Below, piece after piece: positions 46,782-55,956 of a stretch of 64,000 nt of DNA (position 1 is the stretch's first letter; the number at the start of each line of letters is the position of its first letter). This stretch comes from Methanothrix thermoacetophila PT. Its GTDB lineage: Archaea > Halobacteriota > Methanosarcinia > Methanotrichales > Methanotrichaceae. The position numbers and the translations under genes were made by a program. The notes beneath the pieces were generated by a model. It did not search any database. It saw only the letters and a program-made list of their open reading frames with translations, and was not told the DNA's origin. Location of the stretch: NCBI RefSeq assembly GCF_000014945.1, contig NC_008553.1, forward strand, positions 930,001-994,000, written 5' to 3'.

Positions 46782-48518
46782 ATGCTAAGAAGAGTTCTTT
46801 ACATAGATCTCACCCGTGGCGAAAGCTGGGTCGAGGAGAAGCACGACCTCTTCGAGGAGTGGCTCGGTGGGACAGGGGTTGCAACACAGATTCTGCTAAA
46901 AGAGACACCCGAGGGCGTTGATCCCCTGTCTCCTGATGCCCCGATCATCTTCAGCATAGGCCCGCTCTCAACGATGTTCCCGGCAATGACGAAGACCGTG
47001 GCCCAGTTCAAGTCCCCGCTGACAGGAGAGCTCGGGGAGTGCTATGCGGGCGGAAGGCTCGCGATGGCGATGAGGTTCGCTGGCCACGAGTCGATTGTGA
47101 TCAGGGGCAGAGCTGAGCGACCCTGCTACATATCCATAGAGAATGATGTGGTAAGGATACGGGATGCCACATCGATATGGGGAATCGGCGCTGCTCGTGT
47201 TGGCGTTATCCTGAGAGATGTCGAGAAGGGTGTGGGAAGAAGGAGCATAATCAGGATAGGGCCAGCTGGAGAGAGAATGGTAAGATACGCCTGTGTGGTC
47301 GTCGACACATACAGGCACTTCGGCAGGCTCGGCCTTGGCGCCGTCTTCGGATCCAAGAACCTAAAGGCCATTGTGATATCGGGAACAGAGGATGTTGCGA
47401 TTCCGGATCCGAAGAGATATCGAGAGGTCTACAACCGGATATACAGAATGGTCGTCCAGACAGACGCGATGGAGAAGTACCACGACCTCGGCACCCCCAT
47501 GAATGTGAACGTGCTGAACCTGCTGAAGGGTCTGCCGACACGCAACTTCCAGTCGACATCGTTTGCGGAGGCAGAGAACATAAGCGGCGAGCGGCTCGCG
47601 GAGGAATACCTCTTCAGAAGGGTCTCATGCGCGCACTGTCCGATAGGATGCATCCACGTAGCGATGCTGAAGACGGCGTTCACCCCCCATCACGAGTTCG
47701 AAGTGAGAAGGGTCAGCTATGATTACGAGCCGATATACTCTCTGGGGAGCAACCTGGGGGTGACGACTGCCGAGGGGGTGCTGGTGCTGATAGACACATG
47801 CGAGCGTCTGGGACTAGATGCGATGAGCACTGGCGTGGTGCTCTCATGGGCGACAGAGGCCTACGAGAAGGACCTTATCACGCCCCAGGAGACTCTAGGA
47901 GTGCCGCTCCAGTGGAACAACGTGAAGGGTTACATAAAGGCGATGGAGAATATCGTGGCTGCTCCAAACGAGTTCTATGCCGCGCTTGCGAGGGGTGTTG
48001 AGTTCGCAGCTTCCAGATACGGCGGAATGGATTTCGCGATGACCCTGGGGGGCAACGAGGTCTCCGGATACCATACAGGTCCTGCATCGATAGTCGGCCA
48101 GCTTGTGGGCGTGAGACACTCACATCTTGATAACGCAGGATACAGCATAGACCAGACTGCTGCGAAGAAGCAGCTCGATTTGAGCTCTATGGTTGATCAG
48201 ATAATCAAAGAGGATGACTCTAGAAGCGTCTTCAACTCTCTCGTCGGATGCCTCTTCGCAAGAGGGGTTTACACAGAGGAGAACATAATCGATGCTCTGG
48301 GCTCAGTGGGCATAACAAAGAGCAAAGAGGAACTGACAGAGCTCGGAAGAAGGATCTTCATGGAGAAGTACAGATTCAAGACCAGAGAGGGCTTTGATCT
48401 CTCGAAGGCGAGAATACCCAGGAGGTTCTTCGAGACCGTTAGCACTCTTGGACGTATCGATCCGGAGACCGTGGAGAAGATGATCGCTCTCTACAAGGAG
48501 AGACGCGGGTGGGTATGA
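46782..48518 (+). CDS. Aldehyde:ferredoxin oxidoreductase family tungsten (or molybdenum) enzyme
   Basis: 578 aa from the ATG at 46782, after GAGGTG; the upstream in-frame start at 46764 lacks that support. N-terminal MLRRVLYIDLTRGESWVEE and WLGGTGVA bind the bis-pterin cofactor; Cys ligands of the [4Fe-4S] cluster appear in CAHCPIGC near residue 290 with a further Cys in VGCLFARG. Oxidises aldehydes to acids with ferredoxin as acceptor; substrate not predictable. Coupled with the polyferredoxin gene upstream. Confidence 0.92.
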   Translation: MLRRVLYIDLTRGESWVEEKHDLFEEWLGGTGVATQILLKETPEGVDPLSPDAPIIFSIGPLSTMFPAMTKTVAQFKSPLTGELGECYAGGRLAMAMRFAGHESIVIRGRAERPCYISIENDVVRIRDATSIWGIGAARVGVILRDVEKGVGRRSIIRIGPAGERMVRYACVVVDTYRHFGRLGLGAVFGSKNLKAIVISGTEDVAIPDPKRYREVYNRIYRMVVQTDAMEKYHDLGTPMNVNVLNLLKGLPTRNFQSTSFAEAENISGERLAEEYLFRRVSCAHCPIGCIHVAMLKTAFTPHHEFEVRRVSYDYEPIYSLGSNLGVTTAEGVLVLIDTCERLGLDAMSTGVVLSWATEAYEKDLITPQETLGVPLQWNNVKGYIKAMENIVAAPNEFYAALARGVEFAASRYGGMDFAMTLGGNEVSGYHTGPASIVGQLVGVRHSHLDNAGYSIDQTAAKKQLDLSSMVDQIIKEDDSRSVFNSLVGCLFARGVYTEENIIDALGSVGITKSKEELTELGRRIFMEKYRFKTREGFDLSKARIPRRFFETVSTLGRIDPETVEKMIALYKERRGWV

Positions 48519-48635
48519 TGCACAACCCCCGGAATCGGAAGATTCTCATGCACAGGAGATGCACGATGAACATCCATATGGCCGAGGTGGAGACCCTGGA
48601 TCTGCCAGGAGTCCATCAATGACGGGAGATGTGCC

Positions 48636-49847
48636 ATGAACAGCATGCAGGCGATAATACTTGCTGCTGGCGAGGGCTCCAGGATGCGGCCCCTCACCGC
48701 GAGCAGGCCGAAGGTCATGCTCCCTGTAGGCGGAGCCCCGCTGCTCGAGGAGCTCGTACTGAGATGCAGAGAGGCGGGGATAAACAGGTTTGTGTTTGTT
48801 GTTGGCTATCGCAGAGATGTGGTAACATCCTATTTCAAGGATGGCAGCGATTTCGATGTGGATATCAGCTACGCGGTGCAGGAGAAACAGCTGGGCACAG
48901 GACATGCACTAATGACCGCGAGAGACCTCTCAGATGATCGATTCTTTGTCATAAACGGAGATGTGCTTCCAGACGTCCAGGCGCTCAGACGTATGATCTC
49001 AATGGAGGATCTAAGTGTTGCAACGCACAGGGTAGTGGAGGCGAGCCGTTACGGCGTGTTTCTGCTCAGAGATGGGCTTGTGGAGGGGGTCGTGGAGAAG
49101 AGCCCGTCGCCGCCGTCTGACATGGCAAACGCTGGAATATATCTGCTTGACAGGGAGATCTTCGAGCTCATGGAGGAGGTGCCTGTCTCAATCAGGGGAG
49201 AATACGAGCTCACCGATGGAATTAATGCACTTGCGTCCGCTGGCAGAAAAATCTGGGCCATTGAGCTCAGCGAGTGGGTTGAGGTTGGCGTTCCCTGGGA
49301 TATACTCACGGCCTCGAATGCTGTGCTCTCGAGAAAGGTCCCTGTCATGGATGGGGATGTGGAGAGCGGCGCCACGCTCAAGGGAAACGTATCAATCGGC
49401 AGCGGCACACTGGTGAGAAATGGCGCCTACATCGAGGGCCCGGTGTGGATCGGGAGGAACTGCGACATAGGGCCGAACTGCTACATTCGCGCAGGATCAT
49501 GCATAGGGAACAGCGTGAGGGTCGGAAATGCGGTCGAGATAAAGAACTCGACCATCATGGACGACACCAAGATCGGCCATCTATCCTACGTGGGGGATAG
49601 CGTCATCGGGTATGGCTGCAATCTCGGGGCCGGCACCATCGTATCGAATCTCAGGCATGACAACAGAAACATCCGCTCTTACGTCAAGGGCGTGCTTGTG
49701 GACACAGGCAGGAGAAAGCTTGGTGTTATAATGGGTGATGGCGTTAAGACGGGAGTGCATACCTGCATCTATCCGGGAACCGTGATAGAGCCCGGCTATC
49801 TCTCGAGGCCGGGCGAGGCCCTCAGGGGATACGTGAAATCCATATAA
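48636..49847 (+). CDS. Bifunctional sugar-phosphate nucleotidyl/acetyltransferase (GlmU-like)
   Basis: 403 aa. N-terminal nucleotidyltransferase domain with IILAAGEGSRMRPLT and RPKVMLPVGG, and a C-terminal left-handed beta-helix with hexapeptide repeats (IGRNCDIGPNCYIRAGS, GYGCNLGAGTIVSN, GDGVKTG). Archaeal homologs make UDP-GlcNAc or dTDP/UDP-glucose for surface glycans. Start at 48636 with GGGAGATG upstream. Downstream is the 1.5-kb repeat island. Confidence 0.92.
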   Translation: MNSMQAIILAAGEGSRMRPLTASRPKVMLPVGGAPLLEELVLRCREAGINRFVFVVGYRRDVVTSYFKDGSDFDVDISYAVQEKQLGTGHALMTARDLSDDRFFVINGDVLPDVQALRRMISMEDLSVATHRVVEASRYGVFLLRDGLVEGVVEKSPSPPSDMANAGIYLLDREIFELMEEVPVSIRGEYELTDGINALASAGRKIWAIELSEWVEVGVPWDILTASNAVLSRKVPVMDGDVESGATLKGNVSIGSGTLVRNGAYIEGPVWIGRNCDIGPNCYIRAGSCIGNSVRVGNAVEIKNSTIMDDTKIGHLSYVGDSVIGYGCNLGAGTIVSNLRHDNRNIRSYVKGVLVDTGRRKLGVIMGDGVKTGVHTCIYPGTVIEPGYLSRPGEALRGYVKSI

Positions 49848-49999
49848 CAGAGCTGTGGGATGAATCCTGGAAGTCGGAACGGTGCGCAGCACATGTTGAT
49901 GGATGGAGAGCAGGGTTGCAGATTCTCCTCGCTCCTATCCATCTGATAACCTGCCTGTGGAGACGCTGGGCATGCTATGCGCTCCCCGCAAATGGATAA

Positions 50000-50112
50000 T
50001 TGCTTATGTATCTAGCAACGTGAGAGCGCAAAGATGTTTGCTGGAAGTACTCATTCATTTGTTAAGAATAGCAGCCCCATTGCCTCTCCTGGACAAATCA
50101 TCAGATGAACAG
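50000..50112. mobile_element. Degenerate family A element
   Basis: Shares with copies 1-4 the order TGCTTATGT, AGCAAC, GGAAGTACTCATTCATT and AAATCATCAGATG but has lost the clean terminal arms. An old copy. Confidence 0.55.
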
Positions 50113-50190
50113 TAGTAATTGCTACCATCGACCGACCTGAATGCCAGCAGAGTTGCTGAATATATACGAGATTCTCTTCACATAAAAAAC

Positions 50191-50268
50191 ACCCATGACC
50201 CAAGGTCACCCATGTGGATGAAAATGGACCTTTGCGAGAACCACTTTCATACCACACGACATGGGTGG
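50191..50268 (+). repeat. Family C hairpin element, copy 2
   Basis: Runs from ACCCATGACC to CATGGGTGG (outer inverted arms), with the shared core CCAAGGTCACCCATGTGG and GGACCTTTGCGAGAACC. The inner arms (ATGAAAATGG and CCACTTTCAT) pair with one mismatch. Confidence 0.8.
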
Positions 50269-50330
50269 TCAACCTCATGTGCCTTGTCGTTCTTGAGCAG
50301 GGCTGACCACATCTCAAACGATTTCATCAT

Positions 50331-50372
50331 TTTGGCACGCCTCTGCTGTCGCATGTGGGGTTTACATGAAAG
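50331..50372 (+). repeat. Direct repeat unit, copy 1 (second at 50574-50615)
   Basis: TTTTGGCACGCC, then GTCGCATGTGGGGTTT, matched by TTTTGGCATGCC and GTTGCATGCGGGTTTT in the second copy with several substitutions. The copies flank the intact family A MITE, so the second may be part of a larger duplicated block. Confidence 0.5.
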
Positions 50373-50450
50373 CACTACACTCAGGATTAACCTCCCGTAT
50401 CGGCACGTCTTTGGGGGAAACCGACCATCATCACAGATGCTTTCATAATT

Positions 50451-50567
50451 CGCTCTTATGTCTCTTAGCAACTTGAAGGACATACTGGTTGCTGAAATCA
50501 TTCAGCATCCAGAAGTGCATAGCAGGACCAGTGTCTATTCTGGCAAGTCATCATATGGATAAGAGCG
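50451..50567. mobile_element. Family A MITE, copy 3, with perfect 8-bp duplication
   Basis: 117 bp starting CGCTCTTATG and ending ATAAGAGCG. TCATAATT occurs immediately left (50443-50450) and right (50568-50575). Internal sequence clearly related to copies 1 and 2 but with many substitutions, so insertions took place at different times. Confidence 0.9.
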
Positions 50568-50760
50568 TCATAATTTTGGCATGCCTTTACCGTTGCATGC
50601 GGGTTTTCGGTGATTCAAGTCCATAACTACTTTTGCGGTATGACCTATACCATGGTGTATCCACTACCATATAAATAAGACCAAACTGTTGAGTTCTCGG
50701 TCTGTTTCAGCTGACCCACCAAACTTTATTTGATCACAGAGCAGTGCTGGCAGACTTGGA

Positions 50761-50816
50761 TGTCTCCGAATAACAGGTTTGAGCCAGAGATACGAGCCTT
50801 ACAGCTCTTATTCGCC
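50761..50816. repeat. Family B relative, degenerate
   Basis: TCTCCGAATAACAG and AGCTCTTATTCGCC form imperfect arms around GAGCCAGAGATACGAGCC. No gene start follows it closely. Confidence 0.5.
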
Positions 50817-51195
50817 ATAGAGCTCATCAAAAAATACATAATGCTCTCGAATCACCCTGAGTATCGCTCTTGGCCACACTGAACAACACAGCCGTGCTCT
50901 CTGCCAGGACTTCGGAAGCAATTTTGGAACGACCACATGAGCACTCCATCTTCATAAGGAAATCGTCTCGAAACTATTTAAGCGACGATGTTGATCTGCA
51001 TCGATCCTGCGCGGAAATACAATCCGGTCGTGTACCCGAATAGCTGAACAGGCTCTCAAAGGCCAGCATGCTTTGGCATAATATTGTATTACCTCCACGG
51101 GGTTGCATGTTTCTGATTTCAGTGATACACCCACACGACCTACAATCCAATACGCCCGGGAATTTGAGACGACTTCAAGAGTCCGTAGACTTGGA

Positions 51196-51279
51196 CCTCT
51201 CCGAATAAGGACTGAGGATCTCCTCCATCCAAAAGCAACAATCCACAGATTTTCGAATTCAGCTCTTATTGATCCGCAG
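51196..51279. repeat. Family B relative before the HTH gene
   Basis: CCTCTCCGAATAAGG and CAGCTCTTATTGATCCG make imperfect arms; flanked by near direct repeats TAGACTTGGACC and CAGACTTGACC. About 15 bases later comes a TATA-like GCATATATTC (51293-51302), and the HTH gene starts at 51365. Confidence 0.55.
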
Positions 51280-51364
51280 ACTTGACCGATAAGCATATAT
51301 TCTTACAGGAATAGCAACCTTGCCAGGGGGCAGCAAAGCCTCGGGCGATTGATGGTGACCTGAA

Positions 51365-51616
51365 ATGCCGTCCAGACGCAGCAAAGCGCAGATCATGTCG
51401 GATATACTGGAGATATGCATTGATGGGGCGAACAAGACGAAGATAGTGTATGATGCAAACCTGAACTTCAAGATGTTGAATTCATATCTTGATACGCTTA
51501 CAAAAAAAGGCCTTCTTCATGTCAGGAATGATCGCAGCAATGAATACGTGACCACAGAAGAGGGGCTCAGAATACTCGAGACGTGCAGGTGCATAGATCT
51601 CGAGCTCGGGCAGTAA
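51365..51616 (+). CDS. Small winged-helix protein (ArnR1/HTH_45-like)
   Basis: 83 aa with GGTGACC before the ATG. The whole protein is one winged helix: AQIMSDILEICIDGANKTKI, then YDANLNFKMLNSYLDTLTKK, LHVRNDRSNEYVTTEEGLRIL. This exact pattern is frequent in archaeal stand-alone regulators. Targets unknown. It lies between the repeat island and a further degenerate repeat. Confidence 0.88.
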   Translation: MPSRRSKAQIMSDILEICIDGANKTKIVYDANLNFKMLNSYLDTLTKKGLLHVRNDRSNEYVTTEEGLRILETCRCIDLELGQ

Positions 51617-51816
51617 GGATCTCTCATATTCTCATATCGTCTGCCCATCCAGGGTATCTGGAGTTTGACTTTTGCAAAAGCATATTGCTGGACGCAGTCA
51701 TTCGCCGGCTTGCATTGTTAAACAGCTAATCCATTGGACGAAGTCGTCGGATGAATAAGAATGTCTGTAGCTACTGTGTCGATGTGAAGGAAAACCCATT
51801 CAGGGATGCAAACGCC

Positions 51817-53205
51817 TCATTCACCACGCAGGTTCCCGAAGGCTCTCGCCACAACCTCGCTTATCGCCGGGTGGATAACCTGCGATCTTGCCATCGGCGT
51901 TACATCCTGATTCTCGGCGTTCATCAGATACGTGACCTGCTGCACAAGCTCCGGTGCAGAGGATCCTATGACGTGGAACCCCAGGATCCGCCCGCTTCTG
52001 GCATCGACTATCGCCTTGGCCATGCCGTCCTCATCCATCGCATAACCCATGGCTGTCTGTTTGTAGTAAGCACGCCCGACGAGGATATCGTACCCGTTGG
52101 CCCTCGCCTGCTCCTCTGTCATTCCGACGCCCGCGATCTGGGGATATGTGAAGATGGCATGCGGCACTGCATGGTAATCCACCTTTACCTTCTCCTTTTC
52201 TCCTCTGGCAGCATTGATGAGATTGTGGGCCACGATCGATGCCTCGTAGTTCGCGGTGTGCCTGAACATGTGCTTTCCAGTGATGTCTCCGAGGGCCCAT
52301 ATCCCGGGAGCTGTGGTCTCCAGGTGCTCATTCACCCTGACCCAGCCGGCCCTGTCAATCTCCACTCCGCTCTTTTCCGGCTGCAGCATGTCGGTGTTCG
52401 GACGCCTGCCGGCTGCCAGGAGTATCTCATCACCCACAAAGCTCACTGTCTCACCCCTGGATCTATCGATCGCTGTCACGACCTTCTTCCCGCCCTCCAG
52501 ATCCACACGTATCGCCTCCATGTTCGTGTGGATTCGCATGTGTTTGGATAACGCCTTCAGCGCCATATCCGATATCTCGTGATCCTCTGATTTGAGAAGC
52601 CGGGGGTTCCGCCCCACTATCGTGACATCAGAGCCCATCGCGGAGAAGAAGTGCCCGAACTCGCATGCGATGTATCCCCCTCCCAGGATGATCAGGCTTT
52701 CAGGGGGTTTCGCTAATGAGAAGACGGAGACGTTATCCAGATACCCCGCCTCGCCAAGACCTGCCACAGGAGGAACAAGCGTTCTGGCACCAGCTGCGAT
52801 GACGATCCAGGGAGCTGTTATCTCCTCCTCACCTACCCTGATGAGATGATCACCGACAAAAACACCTGTGCTGCGGTACCAGCGGAGCTGCTCCTCCTCC
52901 CCGATCGCCTTCTCCATCTCCCCCCGCTCGGCCTCGATCAGATCCCTCATTCGTTTCATGATGAATTCAAAATCTATCGAGTCGACGTGTGCCTTTATGC
53001 CGAGCCTGCTGCCATCCTCCACCATCCTTACGATATCAGCTGGATGTATCAGCATCTTCGAGGGGATGCATCCGGTGTTGAGGCATGTTCCGCCAAGAGG
53101 GCCGTGCTCGATGAGAGCCACCCTGAGCCCCTCAAAGAGAGCCCTCTGCGCAACTATGAGCCCGGCTCCGGATCCGATCACTATTACATCGTATTTGTCA
53201 TCCAT
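51817..53205 (-). CDS. Pyridine nucleotide-disulfide oxidoreductase (dihydrolipoamide dehydrogenase/mercuric reductase-like)
   Basis: 462 aa flavoenzyme. FAD motif VIVIGSGAGLIVAQ, redox-active pair in GGTCLNTGCIPSKML, NAD(P) motif LIILGGGYIACEFG, second FAD contact GIWALGDITG, and C-terminal HPAISEVVARAF with the His-Glu pair. No 2-oxoacid dehydrogenase or lipoyl protein genes are adjacent, so the substrate may be another disulfide or metal ion. Ribosome site GGAAGGTG before the ATG. Confidence 0.9.
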   Translation of the reverse strand: MDDKYDVIVIGSGAGLIVAQRALFEGLRVALIEHGPLGGTCLNTGCIPSKMLIHPADIVRMVEDGSRLGIKAHVDSIDFEFIMKRMRDLIEAERGEMEKAIGEEEQLRWYRSTGVFVGDHLIRVGEEEITAPWIVIAAGARTLVPPVAGLGEAGYLDNVSVFSLAKPPESLIILGGGYIACEFGHFFSAMGSDVTIVGRNPRLLKSEDHEISDMALKALSKHMRIHTNMEAIRVDLEGGKKVVTAIDRSRGETVSFVGDEILLAAGRRPNTDMLQPEKSGVEIDRAGWVRVNEHLETTAPGIWALGDITGKHMFRHTANYEASIVAHNLINAARGEKEKVKVDYHAVPHAIFTYPQIAGVGMTEEQARANGYDILVGRAYYKQTAMGYAMDEDGMAKAIVDARSGRILGFHVIGSSAPELVQQVTYLMNAENQDVTPMARSQVIHPAISEVVARAFGNLRGE

Positions 53206-53388
53206 AAAGCACCTTCCTGCAGAGGCATGCTGCGAGGCGCAGGCCGCATGCCAGCATAATTGAACTCAGACGGATGTTATTCGGGCACGCGCTGAATCAT
53301 TCCTGCAATCCATGCCAGCCGGCTATCGCACTCTGTGATGCAGGATCTCACAGCTGAGATGGTGCGCGCCCGGAACTCAGCATTTTGC

Positions 53389-53532
53389 TCAGCTCAGATA
53401 CTTCTCCGGATCCTTATCGAACGCTTTTTTGCAGCCGGGAGAGCAGAAGTAGTACCTTCTGCCTCTGTACTCGCTCACAAACTTCGCGGTCCCCTCGTCG
53501 ACCTCCATCTTGCACACAGGATCTATTGCCAT
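53389..53532 (-). CDS. YHS-domain protein (47 aa), end of the copA operon
   Basis: Minus-strand gene below usual length limits. Starts MAIDPVCKMEVDEG and continues RGRRYYFCSPGCKKAF and DPEKYLS: the full YHS metal-binding domain with Cys in DPVCKM and FCSPGC. GAGAGGT lies before the ATG and the copA stop is 15 bases upstream. YHS domains are often fused to heavy-metal ATPases or encoded beside them; copper or related ion binding is inferred. Confidence 0.9.
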   Translation of the reverse strand: MAIDPVCKMEVDEGTAKFVSEYRGRRYYFCSPGCKKAFDKDPEKYLS

Positions 53533-53547
53533 CTTGAAACCTCTCAA

Positions 53548-55956
53548 TTATTTTTGCACATCTGGTATATACCTTTTGAGCATCAGCGACAGGGAGACGA
53601 CGGTGACCGAGGAGAGAGCCATCGCGAAACCTGCCAGCTCCGGCCTGAACGTTATCCCGAAACCCGGATAGAGAACGCCTGCCGCAACCGGTATCAGAGC
53701 TGTGTTGTACGCAAACGCCCAGAATATGTTCTGCTTTATCCTCGACATCACCTTTCTGCTCAGCTGTATTCCTCTCACAACATCCATGAGATCATCTCTT
53801 ATGAGAACGATCTCTCCGGCCTCTATGGCGACATCTGTTCCCGAGCCGATCGCTATCCCCAGGTCGGCCTGTGCGAGGGCTGGCGCGTCGTTTATGCCGT
53901 CGCCGACAAATGCTACCGTCCTGCCAGCCTGCTGGAGCTTCCTGACCTCAGATGCCTTGTCCTGGGGCAGCACCTCTGCATGAACCTCCTCGATCCCGAT
54001 CTGCTCTGCCACAGACCTCGCGGAGCGGATGTTGTCCCCTGTTATCATGACGACATCAAGCCCCATGCTCTTCAGCTTCTGCACAGCGGCTTTCGCTGAG
54101 TCCTTGATGGCATCGGATATCGCGAAAGCTCCTGCTGCAGCGCCGGAGACAGAGACGAAGAGCACCGTCTGCCCCAGCTCCTCAAGAGCGCTAGCTCTCT
54201 CCAGCATATCATCAGGTATCCTGGTTCCGCGCTCCGAGATGAAGGATCTGTTCCCCACAGCAACCTCCACGCCATCCACAACGCCAACAACACCCATGCC
54301 AGGGAATGCGTAGAAGTCCTTTGTCTCTGGGATATCGATCCCCTTTGAGATCGCCATGCGCACGATCGCCTCGCCGAGGGGGTGCTCGGATCTGCTCTCG
54401 ATGCCTGCCGCCAGCCTGAGCATCCGCTCATCACCCACGATCTCGGTGACCTCAGGCCTCCCCACTGTGAGCGTCCCTGTCTTATCGAATATCACTGTGG
54501 TGAGTTTGTCTGAGGCCTCAAGTGCCTCTCCGCTCTTGATGAGTATTCCGAGCTCCGCACCTCTTCCTATCCCGACGGTCACTGCGGTTGGTGTGGCAAG
54601 GCCGAGCGCGCACGGGCATGCCACAACGAGGACAGAGATCATCGAGGAGATTGCGAACATGAGGATCCTGTCCTCAGGCAGATAAGATCTCCCGAAAAAG
54701 TACCATGCCAGGAATGAGAGTATTGCGATTGAGAGGACGATGGGAATGAAAACGCCCACGACTCTGTCCGCCAGCCTTTGAATCTCCGGCCTCGATCCCT
54801 GCGCTTTATCGACGAGATCGATTATCTGCGCCAGGAATGTCTCCCTTCCGACGCGCATGGCGCGCATCTTCAGAGCAGCGTTTTTGTTCAGCGTGCCTCC
54901 GATCACCTGTGACCCTGGCTTTTTCAAAACAGGAACCGGCTCTCCTGATATCATCGACTCGTCCACATACCCTTCTCCCTCGATTATCTCGCCATCTGCC
55001 GGGACCCTCTCACCGGGCCTTATCAGGATGATATCTCCCGGCTTCACCATCTCCGCCGGTATCTCCTTCTCACTGCCATCAACGATAAGTGTCGCAGTTC
55101 TCGGCTGGAGTGCGACGAGCTTCTTGATCGCGTCTGAGGTCCTCCACTTCGCTCTGGTCTCCAGATACCTGCCCAGGTTGAGGAAGGATGCCAGCATCAC
55201 CGCGGTCTCATAGAAGATGAAATCGTGTGACAGAATGCGGAATGTGCTCAGGACGCTGGAAACGAACGCCACGCCGGTGCCCATTGAGTACATCACATCC
55301 ATGTTCAGGTTTCTGTTCCTGAGCGCCCTGTGAGCAGCTCTGAATATACCGCTACTTACGTACACGAAGGCCGGGGTCGCCACACACATCATCACTATGC
55401 TCATGGTGTGTGTCATCGGTGCCAGATACATGAGCGCCATGAGGAGAGCGCTCGCCCCGAATCCCACGATTATCTTCCGCATCCTCTCCCTGAGATCCCT
55501 GGCCCTGATCTCGGCCTCGAGGCTCTCGGACTCCTCGCCAACCACGCCCAGGTACTGATATCCGGCGTCCTCCACCGCCCTCCTGATATCATCCAGGCTG
55601 ACGACTTTGGGATTGTAGGTGACATACGCCTTCTCTGTGCTCAGGTTCACAGTGACATCGGAGACGCCATCAATCTCGCGAATCGCATCTGCGACCGTCG
55701 ATTCGCATGTGGCGCAGACCATGCCGCCCACCTTCACGGTCGCTCTCTCGTTGATCACATCATATCCTGCATCCCTTATCGCCCTCTCCAGCTCCGAGAG
55801 CTTCAGCCTGGATGGATCATACTCCACGTGAGCCGTCTCGCTGCCCAGATTCACGCTGGCGCTCTCGACTCCCTTCTCTCTCAGAGCGCTCTCTATCGTA
55901 GATGCGCATGTGGCGCATGTCATTCCGGAGATCCTGATCTCGGCCCTTTTCCTCAT
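53548..55956 (-). CDS. copA: Copper-translocating P1B-type ATPase
   Basis: 802 aa. Two N-terminal heavy-metal domains (ISGMTCATCASTIE and VGGMVCATCESTVA), eight TM helices, the membrane metal site CPCALGLATP, phosphorylation site DKTGTLT, and GDGINDAPALAQAD. The CPC motif and both CxxC sites indicate Cu(I) export. Start ATG at 55956 follows GGGGAAGAG and overlaps the upstream small membrane protein gene by four bases. Confidence 0.96.
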   Translation of the reverse strand: MRKRAEIRISGMTCATCASTIESALREKGVESASVNLGSETAHVEYDPSRLKLSELERAIRDAGYDVINERATVKVGGMVCATCESTVADAIREIDGVSDVTVNLSTEKAYVTYNPKVVSLDDIRRAVEDAGYQYLGVVGEESESLEAEIRARDLRERMRKIIVGFGASALLMALMYLAPMTHTMSIVMMCVATPAFVYVSSGIFRAAHRALRNRNLNMDVMYSMGTGVAFVSSVLSTFRILSHDFIFYETAVMLASFLNLGRYLETRAKWRTSDAIKKLVALQPRTATLIVDGSEKEIPAEMVKPGDIILIRPGERVPADGEIIEGEGYVDESMISGEPVPVLKKPGSQVIGGTLNKNAALKMRAMRVGRETFLAQIIDLVDKAQGSRPEIQRLADRVVGVFIPIVLSIAILSFLAWYFFGRSYLPEDRILMFAISSMISVLVVACPCALGLATPTAVTVGIGRGAELGILIKSGEALEASDKLTTVIFDKTGTLTVGRPEVTEIVGDERMLRLAAGIESRSEHPLGEAIVRMAISKGIDIPETKDFYAFPGMGVVGVVDGVEVAVGNRSFISERGTRIPDDMLERASALEELGQTVLFVSVSGAAAGAFAISDAIKDSAKAAVQKLKSMGLDVVMITGDNIRSARSVAEQIGIEEVHAEVLPQDKASEVRKLQQAGRTVAFVGDGINDAPALAQADLGIAIGSGTDVAIEAGEIVLIRDDLMDVVRGIQLSRKVMSRIKQNIFWAFAYNTALIPVAAGVLYPGFGITFRPELAGFAMALSSVTVVSLSLMLKRYIPDVQK

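Larger units (their letters stand above)
49848..51364. other. 1.5-kb gene-free island packed with repeat elements
   Basis: No gene. In order: degenerate family A element (about 50000-50112), family C element (50191-50268), a 42-base direct repeat unit (50331-50372), intact family A MITE with duplication (50451-50567), second copy of the direct repeat unit (50574-50615), degenerate family B (50761-50816), a GAAGCAATTTTGG segment also present near 15597, and a family B relative (51196-51279) before the HTH gene. Confidence 0.75.

Noticed and set aside
48516-48623. 35-codon frame starting inside the aldehyde oxidoreductase stop (ATGATG)
   Set aside because: AOR genes are sometimes followed by a MoaD/ThiS-like gene, so I looked, but the reading lacks the C-terminal Gly-Gly and any ubiquitin-like pattern.
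49990-51300. CRISPR array in the repeat island
   Set aside because: Repeats are of different families, unequal length and not regularly spaced; no cas gene is in the window.
51671-51770. Possible further family A element upstream of the E3-like gene stop
   Set aside because: Only GCTGGACGCAGTCATTCGCC and GATGAATAAGA recall the family; terminal arms are lacking, so I did not list it as a copy.
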